From: Lineus longissimus
Lineage: Eukaryota > Nemertea > Pilidiophora > Heteronemertea > Lineidae
Reading direction: 5' to 3'
Assembly: GCF_910592395.1 (NCBI RefSeq)
Contig: NC_088321.1
Coordinates: 6,016,001-6,080,000 of the forward strand
Length of the DNA stretch: 64,000 nt
How positions within the stretch are numbered: position 1 is the stretch's first letter; every line of letters begins with the position of its first letter. The notes under the pieces were generated by a model that worked only from the letters and a program-made list of their open reading frames with translations, did not search any database and was not told where the DNA came from. Below are positions 11,560 through 24,329 of the stretch, piece after piece. A program made the translations under genes and the position numbers.

Positions 11560-12465
11560 CATATGGGAGTCCATGATTCGATCACACAATGACGTCGGAG
11601 TATCCAGGCGAAACGACTTATAGTGCGGTTTCGATGTCAACTGCACAACGGTAATTTCACTAATCCAGGGACCAAGAGAGTCGAGATACTCCCTGATATC
11701 ATTAACAGAATGATTAGGATCAACACGACCGACATAAATGGGCTGGGTCTTCTGCACTGATGCAGAGCGGAGATCTAGAGGCCTTTTAACGATGTTCACA
11801 AAACTCTGAAGCCTAGGTGCAGGTTGGGTGACAGCACCAGTGGCCTCACGTTTTGCGGACCTTGCTGCTTTCTTTTCGCGCTTACGTAACTTCCGCACCT
11901 GGCTATGCAGTAGCTCAAAGACATCAGCATTATCCTCCCCAGAATTTGGGCATCTCCGTTATCTGAGTCACTATCCGTAGAATTTGAGCTAGAGCTGGCA
12001 GCATCGTCAGCGACAGGGATGTACGTCGTGGCACCCCCATCGCTGGATGTTGGTGGGTCTGTGCGATCAGCCTGATTGGATAGAATAGCGTTGTCTATAG
12101 GCAGCGCACCAGTCTTACTTCTTGAATCCCATAACTCAGCTTTCAGTTCCATGTTTTCAGATTTCAGCTTACTAACGTCATGTTCCAATGCGCATAACCT
12201 CTTCTGCAAATCGAGGACAGTTTGCAGAATTTCCCGCATCTCTGCCTCGTTCTCAATGTCACCTTGGGTTGGGGCAACTGAATTGTCCAGAGGGTCACCA
12301 CTTTTTTTAAATATCTTTTCAAAATCTTTTGCTTCTATACCATTTATAACACTGGAACCAAGATGCAGAATGTCCGAAATAATCTTATGCTTTGCCTGCC
12401 TACTAAATATAGAAAAGCTATATTTTAGAACAACCCAGTCATACCTCGCCTCCAGTGTGCATTAC

Positions 12466-13149
12466 TGATCTCCCAAATATGGGCATGCACGTCACGACAC
12501 GCCCATCACACACCCATAATATGGACCAATCAGCGCTCCGCTTACTACGCCACCACACGGGGCCTATCATACAGGGTGATACAGAGAAGATTGATTACAT
12601 CATGCAGTACCGGCTGGCACTTATCCGTAGAAACGTAGATGAAGGTTTATTACCGAAGGTTTTAGCCGGGTTTGGAGATGAAAAATGTGAATAAATTCCT
12701 TCGCAGCGATTTCGTACATATTCATGTACACATCGAGGGATGTAGAGCTATTTTCGTGATGTCACCAGTTCTAAGCGGACACATTTTTTAGTGATTCCCG
12801 TGTGCATGTTTGTCATATCTACTGAGCTTTATCAGTGCATTATATATACAAATGATTCTTCTAATAAAAACGTTTTATTTTAGTATATGGAATACAAAAC
12901 AATCACAAAAGCTTACTTTTGCTTTCATCGGCGGCCCGTCATGAATATAAGTTTATTTTTTAACGACAACAACACATTTCCAATGCATTCATTGATGACA
13001 TCATCCTCCAAAAAAGGTTGATTCTGGAACTACTGGCAAATTGCTATCAATAAAGTCAGCTGGGACGAGATCGGCAGTTGGGAGGGTATAAATCGTGGAA
13101 GGAACGCGCCCGATTTCACGCGGTACTTGCATAGTGATTCCACGGTTAG
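12466..13149. other. No recognised feature
   Basis: A short open frame at 12455-12694 (plus) has no recognisable domain and could be chance. The rest is A+T-rich and empty. Confidence 0.35.
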
Positions 13150-14570
13150 TACTGACTATTTCAAGGTTTATCACTGGTTACATGGTTTCACTGATTCCAA
13201 GCTTTATCAACTACCGTTGCTCCCCATATTTCAGTGTTTCCATACAATACATGACTTTTCAATAGAGGGAATATAGAAAAACGTGTCGATCTATCATCAG
13301 CGCTCTCTAACAATGAGGGGAAAGTCCCAGAAACGAAAATATTCAAAAACATTTTACCGATGCCTTCTGGTACTGATTTATACTTAGGGTGGCAGGAAGT
13401 TGATAGGCACATGGGGAGGGTTCTTCCACATGGACACTGAGACGAAGTATCCAAGTGTTTCCTTCAACATGTATCAAGAGTAAAAACCTGGACCAGCCGA
13501 TTATGACTATAGGTACTGACCAGTGTGCCAGTTATTTCTCTCGGCATTGCATTGGTACAAAAATATCCAGATATGTGTCGAGCACTTCAAAAAGGCATGT
13601 CAAATTTACAATGAAATGATACTTGCCGGCAAAAAGGCACTTCATCCGCATCGTTCATGCGGCGACACGTTGTTTAGCTTATCTTTCATACTTTGGAGTA
13701 AATATTCCTGATGTCAACCATGACTTGCCTTCACACGACAAATCAGCAAATGGTCAAAGCTCATTAAAGGGTCTTAGTTTTCTTCACCAGGGTTTCATGT
13801 TTTTACCTTGTGAGGACTCAGCCGTTTTTTACTTGGTGAGATCGTACTGTTTCTACCAGGGTCATAAATGATGTACCTGGTTTGGTTTTACTTGCTCCTG
13901 GGTCAGAAGATCATTGGGTAAGTCAACTTATACCAATATTTCAAAGATGTTGCGAACCTGTGAAGCTAATCATCCGAGGTCTTGGTTAGAGATGGCGACA
14001 GCCAAATCGCAAGTTTAAATGCCCGCAACTGCTTGTCACGATACACATAAATAAATCGCTGCTGAATTTAATCCAAAATATAAGACAAATCATCCACTTC
14101 TCTCTATCCCGCGCGCGCGCTCATTCACCATTAGCAGATCGCCTGGTGAAAGACTTTGCCTACTTCACAAAACCAGAGTCTTTATATAAAAGGACATCAT
14201 GACTTGATTTCATTGTTTGTTATGACCACGCGTATCCTTCATCCTGAGATCAGGCTTTTTTACTCCTATGTCGTATACAAAACCCTGAGAAAAAGCAGTA
14301 CAATCCTCTGGGAAAGGTGGCTGTTCCAATTACTTAACACACCTTGTGTAGTTTATGTTCAGATTTGCGATATACGTGTATTACAATTAGACAGTTCTTA
14401 ATTAAATCTAAGAAGTTCCTGATGTTTTGATCCTCTAAGCCACATCGAGTTCATGCTACTCAACATTCTAGATTTGTTGTAGTGTTTTTGTGTCTTTATC
14501 AAGAAATAAAATAAACTTGCAGCGGGAACGTGCGATTCGGCAATTCAAGCTTAAAAGCGGATTTCGCACG
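13150..14570. repeat. Dispersed repeat R, long copy A
   Basis: It aligns by eye along its length with 31610-33712. Shared blocks include GTTGCTCCCCATATTTCA, CAATACATGACTTTTCAA, GAAGTATCCAAGT, ATTATGACTATAGG, GGCGACACGTTG/GGCGATACGTTG, GTTGCGAAC, CTGCTTGTCACGAT, ATTCACCATTAGCAGATC, CTATGTCGTATACAAA and a shared end at AATTCAAGCTTAAAAGCGGATTTCG. No intact reading frame. The first 70 bp are an inverted copy of a block in the short copy at 6830. The family is unidentified; it could be a noncoding DNA transposon or part of a larger duplication. Confidence 0.75.
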
Positions 14571-15808
14571 ACTAGCGATTCAGCTTGCTATTTACTATTT
14601 CCCGGGAGGTAAAAATGTGCCTTCTTATTTCCTGTTCAAAGGTCTGGCCCAGATCAGTAACTCTAAGGACTATTAAATGATGAACATGACTGTTGACAAT
14701 AGGGCCCACATTTGGCTAACACAGAATGTCACGTTTGACTTGATGATGCATAAGAAGGGCATTGTGTTGCTCGTGCGAATTCGCTTTTAATACAGAGCTA
14801 TGCTTGGATTGGGCACTTTTTTTCTACCGCTACAATCTGTCTGAAGGGTGTGGATTTCACCAGTCGTTTGAAATATCGAGTATATTGAAAACAACTGGTG
14901 CCAGGATTCATATCATCCAGTGAGGCACCTTCAATCGTCCTAACTGCATCTGGAGTTGCTGTTATTACCTCCAAATATTATTACCTCCAAAGCATCCTAA
15001 AATTCCAAGATGTCTATGCAAAGATAGTCCTTTCAAAGAGAGGATAATCATACCAAAGACAGACCAGTGGGGACTGAAGACTAAGGCCTACTGCAATTCT
15101 CCATGTCTTTATACCCCCCCCCCCCCCCATAGATAATGTTGGCCCGATGTCAGCTTGCCCATGGGGAGACGGTCCCATGCCTATTTGGTGATGGATAGAA
15201 TGGTTCAGTGCTATAGAGAATCAAGACCTTCAATACCCTAGAGATTGAAAGAGCATGATATACTGTAAAATCGGACTTAAAACATCACTTCTGTAAACCA
15301 GCCCACTTCATTACTATGACGGTCACATGGCAGCACATGCAGTAATAATCTGTAATATAATACATGTACTATCTGCTTTCTGATCAAACGCAAATAGGCC
15401 TAGTAGTCATTGGCTTTGAACTTCATAGAACTGACACCAGTAATGTGACATTGGAAGTAGACCTATTGTGAAATTATTGAGAAGAGAAAACCAGCTCTGA
15501 TCATTTCTGAATTTCAAGGTCGCGTACAAAAACTTGTACAGGTTGTCCCAATAAAAAAAAACTTCGAAGACCAATTTTAATTAATTTTTCACTGAATGGG
15601 GTTTTGCTAATTACACATCACTTTCTTGGATGTCTAAAATGGTGGGTCCACGAGTCTGTTGGGTTGTTCTATAGGAGTCCAACACAGATCGGAGAAGATT
15701 AAAGTTAGCTGTTAGCCACAGTTTTGAAGGTTCATTACACCCTGATCATGCTAAACTTCCACTTCGTCCGCGTGAAGATATCGGAATTCTCTGTCATCTT
15801 CTTCAGTA
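14571..15808. other. No recognised feature; C homopolymer
   Basis: It holds a run of about 15 C at 15114-15128. No exon or repeat was recognised. Confidence 0.35.
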
Positions 15809-16126
15809 TTATATCTCCATCGACGACTTGAAGTGGCCCAGCATCAACATGACCAGGACGAAATGCCGCTTCAAATCCAATGATGATGACCTGTGGACTA
15901 CACCAGCCTCACATGCAACATTTACAACGCGTATCACATCTGAAAGTCCAATCATTCCGCATCCGCCCTGCTCATCAGTATTTGCTGTTTTCCATGCCTT
16001 CCATGCCTTCCGCGCGTTAGACTTAAACGACCTCATCACCGTAAGGTCTAACGGCTGCCGCAGGTATGTGCAGCCCACTGGAACCAACTGCAGAATTCCC
16101 CACATCTCAGTAATCCGCATCCACAA
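15809..16126 (-). pseudogene. Remnant of a pogo/Tigger-like DDE transposase (DDE superfamily endonuclease)
   Basis: The minus-strand frame of 105 codons contains VPVGCTYLRQPLD followed by a Lys/Trp-rich stretch and then SDVIRVVNVACEAGVV-SSSL-RHFVL. The VP-GCT--QPLD block is the signature just after the last catalytic Asp in the DDE domain of pogo/Tigger-type elements. The DNA-binding domain and the first catalytic residues are not present nearby on this strand, so only the C-terminal third remains. It has no neighbouring inverted repeat that I can see. Non-functional. Confidence 0.65.
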
Positions 16127-16490
16127 TGTTCTGTCCTGTACGTGGGGTCGAACCCCAACAAATCCTTAGATGAAAAACAGCTTTCATAAAGCACTAAATA
16201 CAATAAATTTTTCTTTTGTGACACCCGTTATATAAAACTGGTCAATTCTGGTATGACACAAACTCCTTTTATGAAAAGTAATAAGGATTAGGCCTACATG
16301 ATCATGTCCATCCAAGGCCCAGTCAAGTCAATAAACTAAACCTAAATCTGTTTATGCTTGTGTAACGGAGTTAACAGAGGGAGGCCCTTTTCAAATTCAC
16401 ATGTTTCGTCAGTTCGTTCGGGAAACGGTAGATGGCAGCAGGAGCCGGGTTCGCGCATGCGCAGGGGAATCGCGCGCGGGATTCGATCGC
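16127..16490. other. No recognised feature
   Basis: Only short overlapping frames on both strands. It includes a G+C-rich, CpG-rich patch at 16430-16495. Confidence 0.35.
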
Positions 16491-16578
16491 GTTCGTATGC
16501 TAATAAATTTCCGTTCTTCGGAACTTTGGTGTTTTGCTCCGTACTTAAATGCGAACTACTCCCATTGTGTCTTTCAGG
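16491..16578 (+). repeat. LTR-like direct repeat, copy 1
   Basis: An 88-bp block beginning GTTCGTATGCTAATAAA and ending GTGTCTTTCAGG is repeated at 17311-17395 with few changes. An AATAAA near the start and a hairpin-like TTCTTCGGAA recall the R/U5 part of a retroelement LTR. No gag or pol frame lies between the copies, so this is a degraded or chimeric remnant at best. Confidence 0.4.
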
Positions 16579-17310
16579 TATGTACCTTGGTATTACCTGT
16601 ATTCTATGCCTAAAGACCCCTAGAATATGTGTATCCCGACGAGCCAAGTGTTTCAAGTGTTTTAAGAGAGTTTTCGATGGTTTTGTTGGGCGTCAAGTGC
16701 GCAGCGCACAGAATTCAGAGTGCCGTCAGAGCACACAGGTCGAGCCAGGTTTTTGGCTTCATAAGAATGTTTTGGCTCTTTAACGATATAGTAATGGGTG
16801 TTGTAGTTGGTAACAATAGCCCGTAGGTTTAGAAAAGTGTATTTAGAGTGCAGAATGTCTTGTGTATAGTCGGGTTGAATGCGGGCCGATCGGGCCAAAA
16901 CTGGTCACGTCGTAGTTAGTCAGTTTGGTCAATAGAGGGCGCGCAGCAGGTATTAATCCGTTGTCGTGGAGATTGGGTCACGTGTTACTGACGCTTTTAT
17001 TTAGGCTTACTGAAGACATGTTTAGGGTTATGTTCAACGTCTAGAGCTGAGTTTATCATTAGTTTAAGGGGGGATTACTATTATAAGCAACTGCTGTGGG
17101 TTTTATGGACCAAGACCCCGTGCAGTTGAGTAAATCCTTCCCCGGTTGTTTGTGTGGTTTTTAGCTGTTTCATTAGGGAGGCAGTAGTTGAATACTGATG
17201 TATTTCAGGAATGTATAAACACCATGTTTGGTCTAAGATGTTGTGGCAACCGGGGTTGCCATGGTTACCAAGTTATATCAAATTGTAATTTGATATTAAA
17301 TTTTATCTTT
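16579..17310. other. Spacer between LTR-like copies, no gene seen
   Basis: About 730 bp. A short palindrome GGCAACCGGGGTTGCC lies at about 17243. No retroviral-type domains were recognised. Confidence 0.35.
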
Positions 17311-17395
17311 GTTCGTCTGCTAATAAATTCCCGTTCTTCGGAACTTTGGTGTTTTGCTCCGTACTTAAATGCGAACTCCCGTTGTGTCTTTCAGG
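17311..17395 (+). repeat. LTR-like direct repeat, copy 2
   Basis: Second copy of the block at 16491-16578. It lacks three bases (ACT) in GCGAACTACTCCC and diverges immediately after CTTTCAGG. Confidence 0.4.
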
Positions 17396-18818
17396 CAGTA
17401 CCGCCTCTCATCCCATTAACCCCGGTAACACTGGCTCTTGAACAATGATTGGAGAAACCATGCATATACAATAGACTAACCAACCCACCTTGCCAAAGTG
17501 GGTTGGACATCCTGATACCCAGAAGTTATTCTTAAGTCAGATTTTACAGTAATTGCTTTTTACTTACAACACCTAGATCAGGACGGTTAGCTCCGTCATC
17601 CACTTGTGTCGGCCATTTGGTAAAATAGACCTAGTAAAAGTTATTGATGTGAGGAAATAAGCGAAAACGTACGCAAAACTTAAGACACTGGTTTGACAAT
17701 ATTTTCACGGCCCAAAAAATATGGCACTTCACGTACCATACTATATCTGAAAAGGCTCAACAAATTCGTTGAGTACCATCACTTAAGATGGTGTCTTAAA
17801 AGACTGCTATCGTAATAAAGGCAAGGGTTGCTATACATGGCAACTTACTGTCGATATCTAAGATGCTCACTATTCTGTTCCAATCATGCCCATAGGAGAG
17901 GAAGACAGAAAATACTTAGATTCGAAAGAAAAGGCATTCTTTATTGACATACGGCTTTTTCGAATGGTTTACAGTGGAGGTCGTTGCTACTATCTATCGT
18001 CAAAGTAGTTACTAGTAAGTCATATGAACGGGCGCGTTACATACTGGCACTTTACTATTATTTCACACGATCATTCTAAATACATTTTTTAGTGATGACC
18101 TCGATATTTCTCGCCCCAAACAATTATCATTATCAGTGGCGGCTGATAATGGAACTGTAAAAGCGATGGAGCTACGAGAGCAGAGGAAATTAGCTGGCGA
18201 ACGTATGGTCCAAGAATATAGGAAAGTTAAGGCAGGGCTAGAGAGCAGTCATTGCAGATACACAGGAGTACATGTGTACCTGACCAAAAAATGGTCCGAA
18301 GCACCACTGTGAAGGTTGCAGAAAAGGTTGCTGTGAACGATTTGAAATTAAGCGGCATTTTGAAATAAAGCAAACACAATCCAAAAAAAACGTACTGCGC
18401 GAGTCTAGGCGTAACACAATTCGCAAACAAGTCAAAGTACACCTTGTTGCGCACAGTGACAGTAAGAGAACAATCCCAAGGGAAGTACTGTTTTGTAGAT
18501 TTCATTTCCTCTTTTTAGCATAACAAGTCGATGCTACAGAGAGCTTGGGAAGACACGCCCAACAAGAATAACTGACTAAATGTGTGCCTGATATATGTGT
18601 GGTAAAGTCCAAATAAACCGCTTTCATCAATAGTTGTACGACTCACTTTCAGAGTGCAGCACTGTGTACTGCCGCTTGCAAGAACGTTAAGTCTCAATCG
18701 CATTAAAATCCATTAGTCCTTATGCCCTCTGGTATTCAAGATATTCAATGCACTAATACTAGACCTGCTTATACCGATCTCAGTTTGACGTTGCCCTGCT
18801 ATCCGTTCCTGCCTTTTT
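17396..18818. other. No recognised feature
   Basis: About 1.4 kb with no convincing exon, repeat or RNA. Confidence 0.35.
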
Positions 18819-18856
18819 GGCTCACCGTAAGGGGAGTCTATATGATAGCGCTGTGT

Positions 18857-18858
18857 CT

Positions 18859-18908
<50 letters not shown>
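18857..18908. repeat. (CGT)n microsatellite
   Basis: About 17 uninterrupted CGT/TCG units inside copy a of the CGT element. The poly-Ser frame across it is a translation artefact. Confidence 0.9.
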
Positions 18909-19027
18909 ATCCTAACAGTGGCACGTTTCTTAACTGCTAGGGCTATGAACTTGAAACTTTGTACACAGAATGCCCTAGGTCAGCTGACCTCTGACACTGA
19001 TTTTCGGTCCGATCTGTTTCTCTGTTT

Positions 19028-19187
19028 GGCCACCAGGGGGCCAAATGTCGATATCTAAAAAGTGTGATATCTCGCTTATTAGTGACTTGTTTTCGATAAA
19101 ACTTTTGTTGTAGGTACTCATAGCAAATATACATTTTATATTATACGGGTTTTTAATTTGACCTTGTTTTCAAGGTCACAGAGGTCA
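19028..19187 (+). promoter_or_regulatory. Representative putative CTCF-like and nuclear-receptor-like motifs of the CGT element
   Basis: GGCCACCAGGGGGCCAAA at 19028-19045 contains the core of the vertebrate CTCF consensus. It is also an imperfect TTTGGCC/GGCCAAA palindrome, which could be its real reason. At 19159-19187, TGACCT, 8 bp, AGGTCA, CAG, AGGTCA combines an everted repeat and a DR3; TCAAGGTCA is the extended half-site bound by ERR/NR5A-type receptors. The motif matches are seen in the sequence; binding in this animal is inference. Confidence 0.35.
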
Positions 19188-21245
19188 TATGGCGTAAATT
19201 GGCCATTAGAGTGTAAACTATGGCACGTTTCTTAACCACTAAAGCTATGAACTTGAAACTTGGTACATATAACCCCCTATATCACATAGCCTCTGGTGCT
19301 GAATTTCAGTTTGATCTGATTCTCAACTTTGCCACCAGGGGGCCAAAAGTGGAAATCTAAAAAGTGTGATATCTCGCTTATAAGCGACTTGTTTTCGATA
19401 AAATATTTATGGTAGGTACTCTTAGGAAGAATACATCACATATCTTACGGGTTTTCAATTTGACCTACTTTTCAAGGTCACAGAGGTCATATGGCGTAAA
19501 TTGGCCGTTAGAGTGTAAACTATGGCACGTTTCTTAACCAAGCTATGAACTTGAAACTTGGTGCATATAACCCCCTACATCAGATAACCTCTGATGCCGA
19601 ATTTTTTTGCCCGATCTGATTCTTTATTCGGCCACCAGGGGGCCATAATGGAATAAGTAAGATGTGCAATATCTTGCTTATTTGAGTGAATTGTTTTCGA
19701 TAAATTTTTTATGGCAGGGACTTCTAGCAAGGATACACCACATGTCCTACGATTTTTGGATTTGACCTCCTTTCTAGGTCACAGAGGTCAAATGGCGTAA
19801 ATTGGCCGTTAGAGTGCAACTATGGCACGTTTCTTAACTGCTGAAGCTATGAACTTGAAAGTTGGTACATGTAACCCCCTACATCAGATAATCTCGGACA
19901 CCGAATTTTGGCCTGATCTGATTCTTGATTTGGCCACCAGGGGGTCAAAACTGAAAAGGTAGGATGTGCAATATCTCGCTTATTGATGACTTTTTTTCGA
20001 TGAAATTTTTATTGCAGGGACTCTTAGCAATCACACGATATTGATCTTGTTGATGTCATAGACAATTATTGGTTGGATCATAAACTTATATATACTGCCC
20101 TGTCTTATTACTTGACATCAATACACATCTAAAAAAAGTCTTCATGCCTGATTGTGTTCACCATATTCACCTGTAAACTAAGCATGATCCTGCCTACTAA
20201 AAGATGTATACGGTGAGCACAATGGCCCCTGGCCGTTTCATTAAAAGCATGAAGGAAGGCACAAAGATAGGTAAAGGTACAGGATAATTCAGGAAAACTA
20301 AGAACTATCGGGTACTTCTGTAAAATGGGTCCGGTGATTAGCAGTTAATTTATATAGTCCGTGTTTCAAATTCATAACAACCATTTTTTTATGAATGAAT
20401 AAATGAGACAGAAAACTTGTGAGTGAATATTTGAATTTCTTCATTTAGTAACGATACGATATTGCTTGTTTAATGTGTACATAATGATAAACTGCAACAC
20501 ATGTGGAGTTTATGACTGACATATACCAGTAATTGACAGGGCATCTTGACCATCACTGTAATGACATTATACAGCTTTACAGACAACGCACGTCTTCACG
20601 AAAAGTAAAGCATGCACTTTTGTATGCAGTCTTTTTGGGTATAGTAGTGCTATTACTGTCCGTCGTTTGGTTTGGTTCGGAAATTTCTGACAATTGCCGA
20701 AGTCACCTTGAAAAGGTTTAGTCATTGACCAATGAGAGGGTTTCTTTTCATTTACATCAAGCACGTGGCCTAGAAATTTCGTGTTTGGCAATCAAGTTGT
20801 AATTGAATCAAGTTTTATGAAGCGAGAAGACGCAGCAGGTTGCCCCTCAACCGACCCCAAAAACCTGTGCCTTAATTGAGATCCCGGATAATAAGACAGT
20901 TGAAGTTACTTGTCCCTAATGCAGTAATAAAAAGATAATAAGTCTGTAATTATAGGGCAGTGATTGCATGCCCCGATATATATACAGAAAAATGACACGT
21001 ATTTCTTCGCTGGTACGGGCGGAGGTAACGGAGGCAATACCACTGGAAGTTCAGTATGGAGTGGCATGGCCCAACCCAACTTGGTATTATAAGATATTAT
21101 ATTTCGTAACTCGCGGAATATGTCGTTTCTGATACCGATGTAAAATGCAATAAAAGGCTACAGCCACAATTCGTTTGTAGAGACGCAGATGCAAGTCCAC
21201 GGCTACCCTACTCCGTGCCACAGAATTATCCAACGTGCCAGTGTG

Positions 21246-21282
21246 GGATGGAATTTAAGACCAAACCTGGCCTGAACAGTTA
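21246..21282. repeat. 37-bp block shared with 23835-23871
   Basis: GGATGGAATTTAAGACCAAA followed by CCTGGCCTGAACAGTTA is present exactly at both sites, each flanked by different sequence. It may be the end of an unidentified dispersed element. Confidence 0.6.
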
Positions 21283-23834
21283 CAGTCAGAGACAATACCA
21301 CCAATGAATATTCATAGGTTGGGGGTCCAGGCCTATCAATTAAACGAGTGCATTTTTTTAACTATCAAGTACATATTTGGAGAGGTATTGAAAAAATATT
21401 TGCTGTGGCAAGTCTACAGATATAAATAAATTGTTTGGTAAAAAAAGTTATTTTGAATTTTGACAACCTGGCCATAGGGGGCGTCATTCAAATTTGGAGT
21501 GAAAATGGTGGTCTTGTCTCGTCAGCCGGCCACGGAGCGATCGCAGCGCCAAATAAAGCATTTCTCTTACCACATTGACAGTGTCGGCACCTAGCGGGAA
21601 ATTGCGTCATGAAAAATCGTAATTTTCGAGTCCCGCCAAAAGTATCATTTTTACGCGGGAAATGATTTACGCGTGTGTCGTAAACAAACATGACTGCATG
21701 AAATTGGTCTCGAGGAACATTTCACGGTTTATTTCACGAAAATCCGTGTTATACAGTATTCACAGATTAATTCGAAATCTAGCGCGAGGTATATTTTCCC
21801 AGTATCGCCAAGTACGCTTCAAATATCTTTCCCCTTTAGAATCCTTTGATAATGTCATCAATCGAGCTTTTCGGCGTCCAAAGATAAAAGCGAAAGGAAT
21901 CCAATGTCAACATTTTGAGTTGGACACGCAGGTAGATTTATAGTACGAGCCCCCAGAGGATGCCGTTTATTCGTTTCAACATAGTTTCGGCGGTCACGTG
22001 ATCAAAACATTGGCCGCAAGTTCAAGCTGAAGTTTGTGTTGATCATGTGTGAATTGGGGAATCTGAACAGAAATATGAGGAAACACAGAAAATATGGAGT
22101 CCAGAGACTGCTGATACTCTCATACTGTATGGTGCACATCATCATGGTGCTTTGACATTCACACAAATTTAAAAGTTCGTTACCCATAGTTCTAAAAAAA
22201 ATATTCTAGAAATATAAAGCACGTTTTTCTTCTTTGTTTGCCTCTAGTCTAGGCCTAGCTGTCTCAGTGTCGTCGAGTCGAGTCGAGTCAACGTAACCAA
22301 TGCTCATGTAACCAACGGTTGATTATGCTGTTAATTTGTTCAGTCAGCTGCATGAAATGAATGATATAGATAGACAAGAGCATCAAAGGGAAACTATAGG
22401 CAGGAGCCAGCTTAAATATTAACAAGAACCAAGGTCCCTAACTCGGTGCATCATGACGACTGTCTCTGAGTACGAGTCGCATAATGTCTACTAATTTGAT
22501 CCCCTTGCTCCTACCAACTGTCCCTCGTAAATATAAATGTAAGGGATAGGCCCCTTTCTCTGGCCCTCCAACTGCAAGCTCCACCTACATCCCGTGTACT
22601 GTAAGTATGACAAAATGAACAGAGTACTGCGACAGAATCTTGCACACCATTGTGCCCTCTCTAAACATTTATCGGATCTGATGACAGAGAGAAGAGAAAA
22701 AAAGTGGTTTTAACTTTCTCCCTCCCAGATTTCCTTCTCACGAGACCAGAGACTGAACAGCCATCTTTATGTAACAAAAGGTTTCTCAGACTATCCTCTT
22801 TGGAGACTGAACAACTAATTTACTGTCGGTGACCTCCACATTATGAGGTATTAGGTTGTGACATATTGCTTCTGAACCTAGTCCATCTAGTACAGGACAT
22901 CTGGCGTGTCTTATGACCATTGCTGTAGAAAAAGCTGCTGGAAGGTTGAAATTGTTTTCACTGAGAAAGCAAATGGAGGAAATGTGGAATGGAAGCAAAG
23001 TGTCATGAATTCATGGTTACTTCAAATTTGGCCGATCCTGTCGTTTGAACTAAAGCAACAGTGTGGAACGACTCTCCACCATAGTCCTGCTCTTCAGAAG
23101 AGAATTCCATGTGTTAACACTGCAAGTTGGCTCTGAATACCTGATTGAGCCAATTATTGTCTTGTGTCTCAAACATACCAGTGAAGGATACCAATAAAAG
23201 ATATGGCCATAGTCACTTATGGTCAACCAGAGAACGGTCTTTATCAGCAGGACTCCAAACTTATCCAATCAAGGAGATGATACTATTTCGTACATGGTAG
23301 TTTCTCCAGGAAATAGAAATAACCTTGGGACTGTCTCCAACATTTGTCACAACGCCCGGTCACAACCTTGACAGCGTACCACAAATGTTTATTTTGTAGC
23401 CTGGTACATGCAATATTCACATCCCATGATAACTCTCTGACATTCATAAGGTAGTGCATCTGATGGGGGACACATGACCCTCACTCCCACACTTTCTAAG
23501 TGAATCTTTATGCCATAGAACTCAAATGTTTGCTGCACAGCGTGATTGGGACATATTGTACATGAACCTTAGACAATGAATCCTTGTCTTTCAAAGGGAC
23601 AGAGTGTACATAATGTACAGAGCTACTACTGTCCCGGCTACTCTGTAGTTAGGCCTAAGCGAAGGTCATTCTTAATCTGTGCCAAGCGGCTTTGAGCAGC
23701 GGTTTGCAGGAAAAAAAAGAAACCAATCATTTTCCGAACCGTGCCAAATCTTCTCAAAATTGCCGCCTAACATTATGTTAATGAGCAAAAAATCACGTCA
23801 TCGTGGTAAGAGAATTTGCCCGAAAACGGCGCGT

Positions 23835-23871
23835 GGATGGAATTTAAGACCAAACCTGGCCTGAACAGTTA
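23835..23871. repeat. 37-bp block, second copy
   Basis: Exact second copy of 21246-21282 in the same orientation, about 2.6 kb away. Confidence 0.6.
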
Positions 23872-24329
23872 AGGTGGCGCAAAACTGCCCAACTTCAACT
23901 CGTGATAATTCATTGATAACAATGATTCAAACAAATATTATGGTACGGTACGATACGTATGAAGCATCTAAGTGAACTCCCCCCCCCCAAAAAAAAATAA
24001 CTGGATCATATTTCTGGATTATCCACTCCAGAAAAATGACTTTTTGGGGAAGGTAGAAAAATCACCTTGATCAATATTATGTCAACATGCTATATCGCAT
24101 CGAAGAATACACGACGAACATGTTCTCGTTTTTCTCTCGGAAAACTCAATCACTCGTAAAGTGCAGGGACGCTTAATCGGATTACACGCTCAGTGGCGAT
24201 CCCTCTCGTAAAGTCTCGAGTTCTTGAATTCCGAGACCTTTCGTCAGTTTTTCGACACCTTTCGACAGTATAATCTATTAACCAGTAATTTGCATGTTGG
24301 TTAGCAGGGGGCGCGATAAGTCCGACACT

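Larger units (their letters stand above)
10279..12463 (-). pseudogene. LINE-A ORF1: coiled-coil/RRM-like RNA-binding protein, interrupted
   Basis: A frame without an early ATG opens near 12463 (LEARYDWVVLKYSFSIF region) and runs into an ATG at 12239. A heptad-like stretch (QTVLDLQKRLCALEHDVSKL) follows at 12223-12164, then an acidic Ser/Asp-rich linker. A frameshift near 11940 moves to the frame with a basic segment (11898) and an RRM-like core (IYVGRVDPNHSVNDIREYL, from 11739). At 11566 a foldback element interrupts the gene. On the other side (10716) the RRM-like end resumes in a compatible frame as WPSGVIVRPFR. The tail is encoded by a 21-bp minisatellite and ends at TAG 10281-10279. Role: probable RNA-binding partner of ORF2 in the retrotransposition particle. 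Confidence 0.8.
7030..12465 (-). mobile_element. LINE-A: two-ORF non-LTR retrotransposon
   Basis: On the minus strand, from right to left: ORF1 with a coiled coil and RRM-like domain (12463 to 10279); ORF2 with an AP-type endonuclease and reverse transcriptase (10274 to 7232); then a 160-bp 3' UTR and an (ATT)n tail. This is the plan of CR1/L2/Jockey/I-type LINEs; I cannot fix the clade. It looks nearly full length at the protein level but is inactive. ORF1 has a frameshift near 11940 and an 837-bp foldback insertion. ORF2 has an in-frame TAG (9405-9407) and a frameshift near 8900. Confidence 0.88.
18819..20242 (+). mobile_element. CGT element, family 1, copy a
   Basis: It starts GGCTCACCGTAAGGGGAGTC, then a (CGT)n microsatellite (about 18857-18908), then diverged tandem units of about 300 bp (starts near 18920, 19215, 19520, 19815). 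It ends TACGGTGAGCACAATGGCCCCTGGCCGTTTCAT. GCTCACCGTA and TACGGTGAGC are inverted at the two ends. Each unit opens with a GGCACGTTTCTTAAC block, then holds a CCACCAGGGGGC motif (19030, 19332, 19632; degenerate at 19933) and then a TGACCT..TCAAGGTCACAGAGGTCA block (19159, 19461, 19763). No coding capacity. The last 160 bp before the right end are not repeated. Confidence 0.85.
20243..24319. other. About 4 kb without a recognised gene
   Basis: It holds only short chance frames. Notable items are a shared 37-bp block (listed separately), a GTCGAGTCGAGTCGAGTC run near 22275 and a C-run at 23981. No exon pair with convincing splice sites was recognised. Confidence 0.35.
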
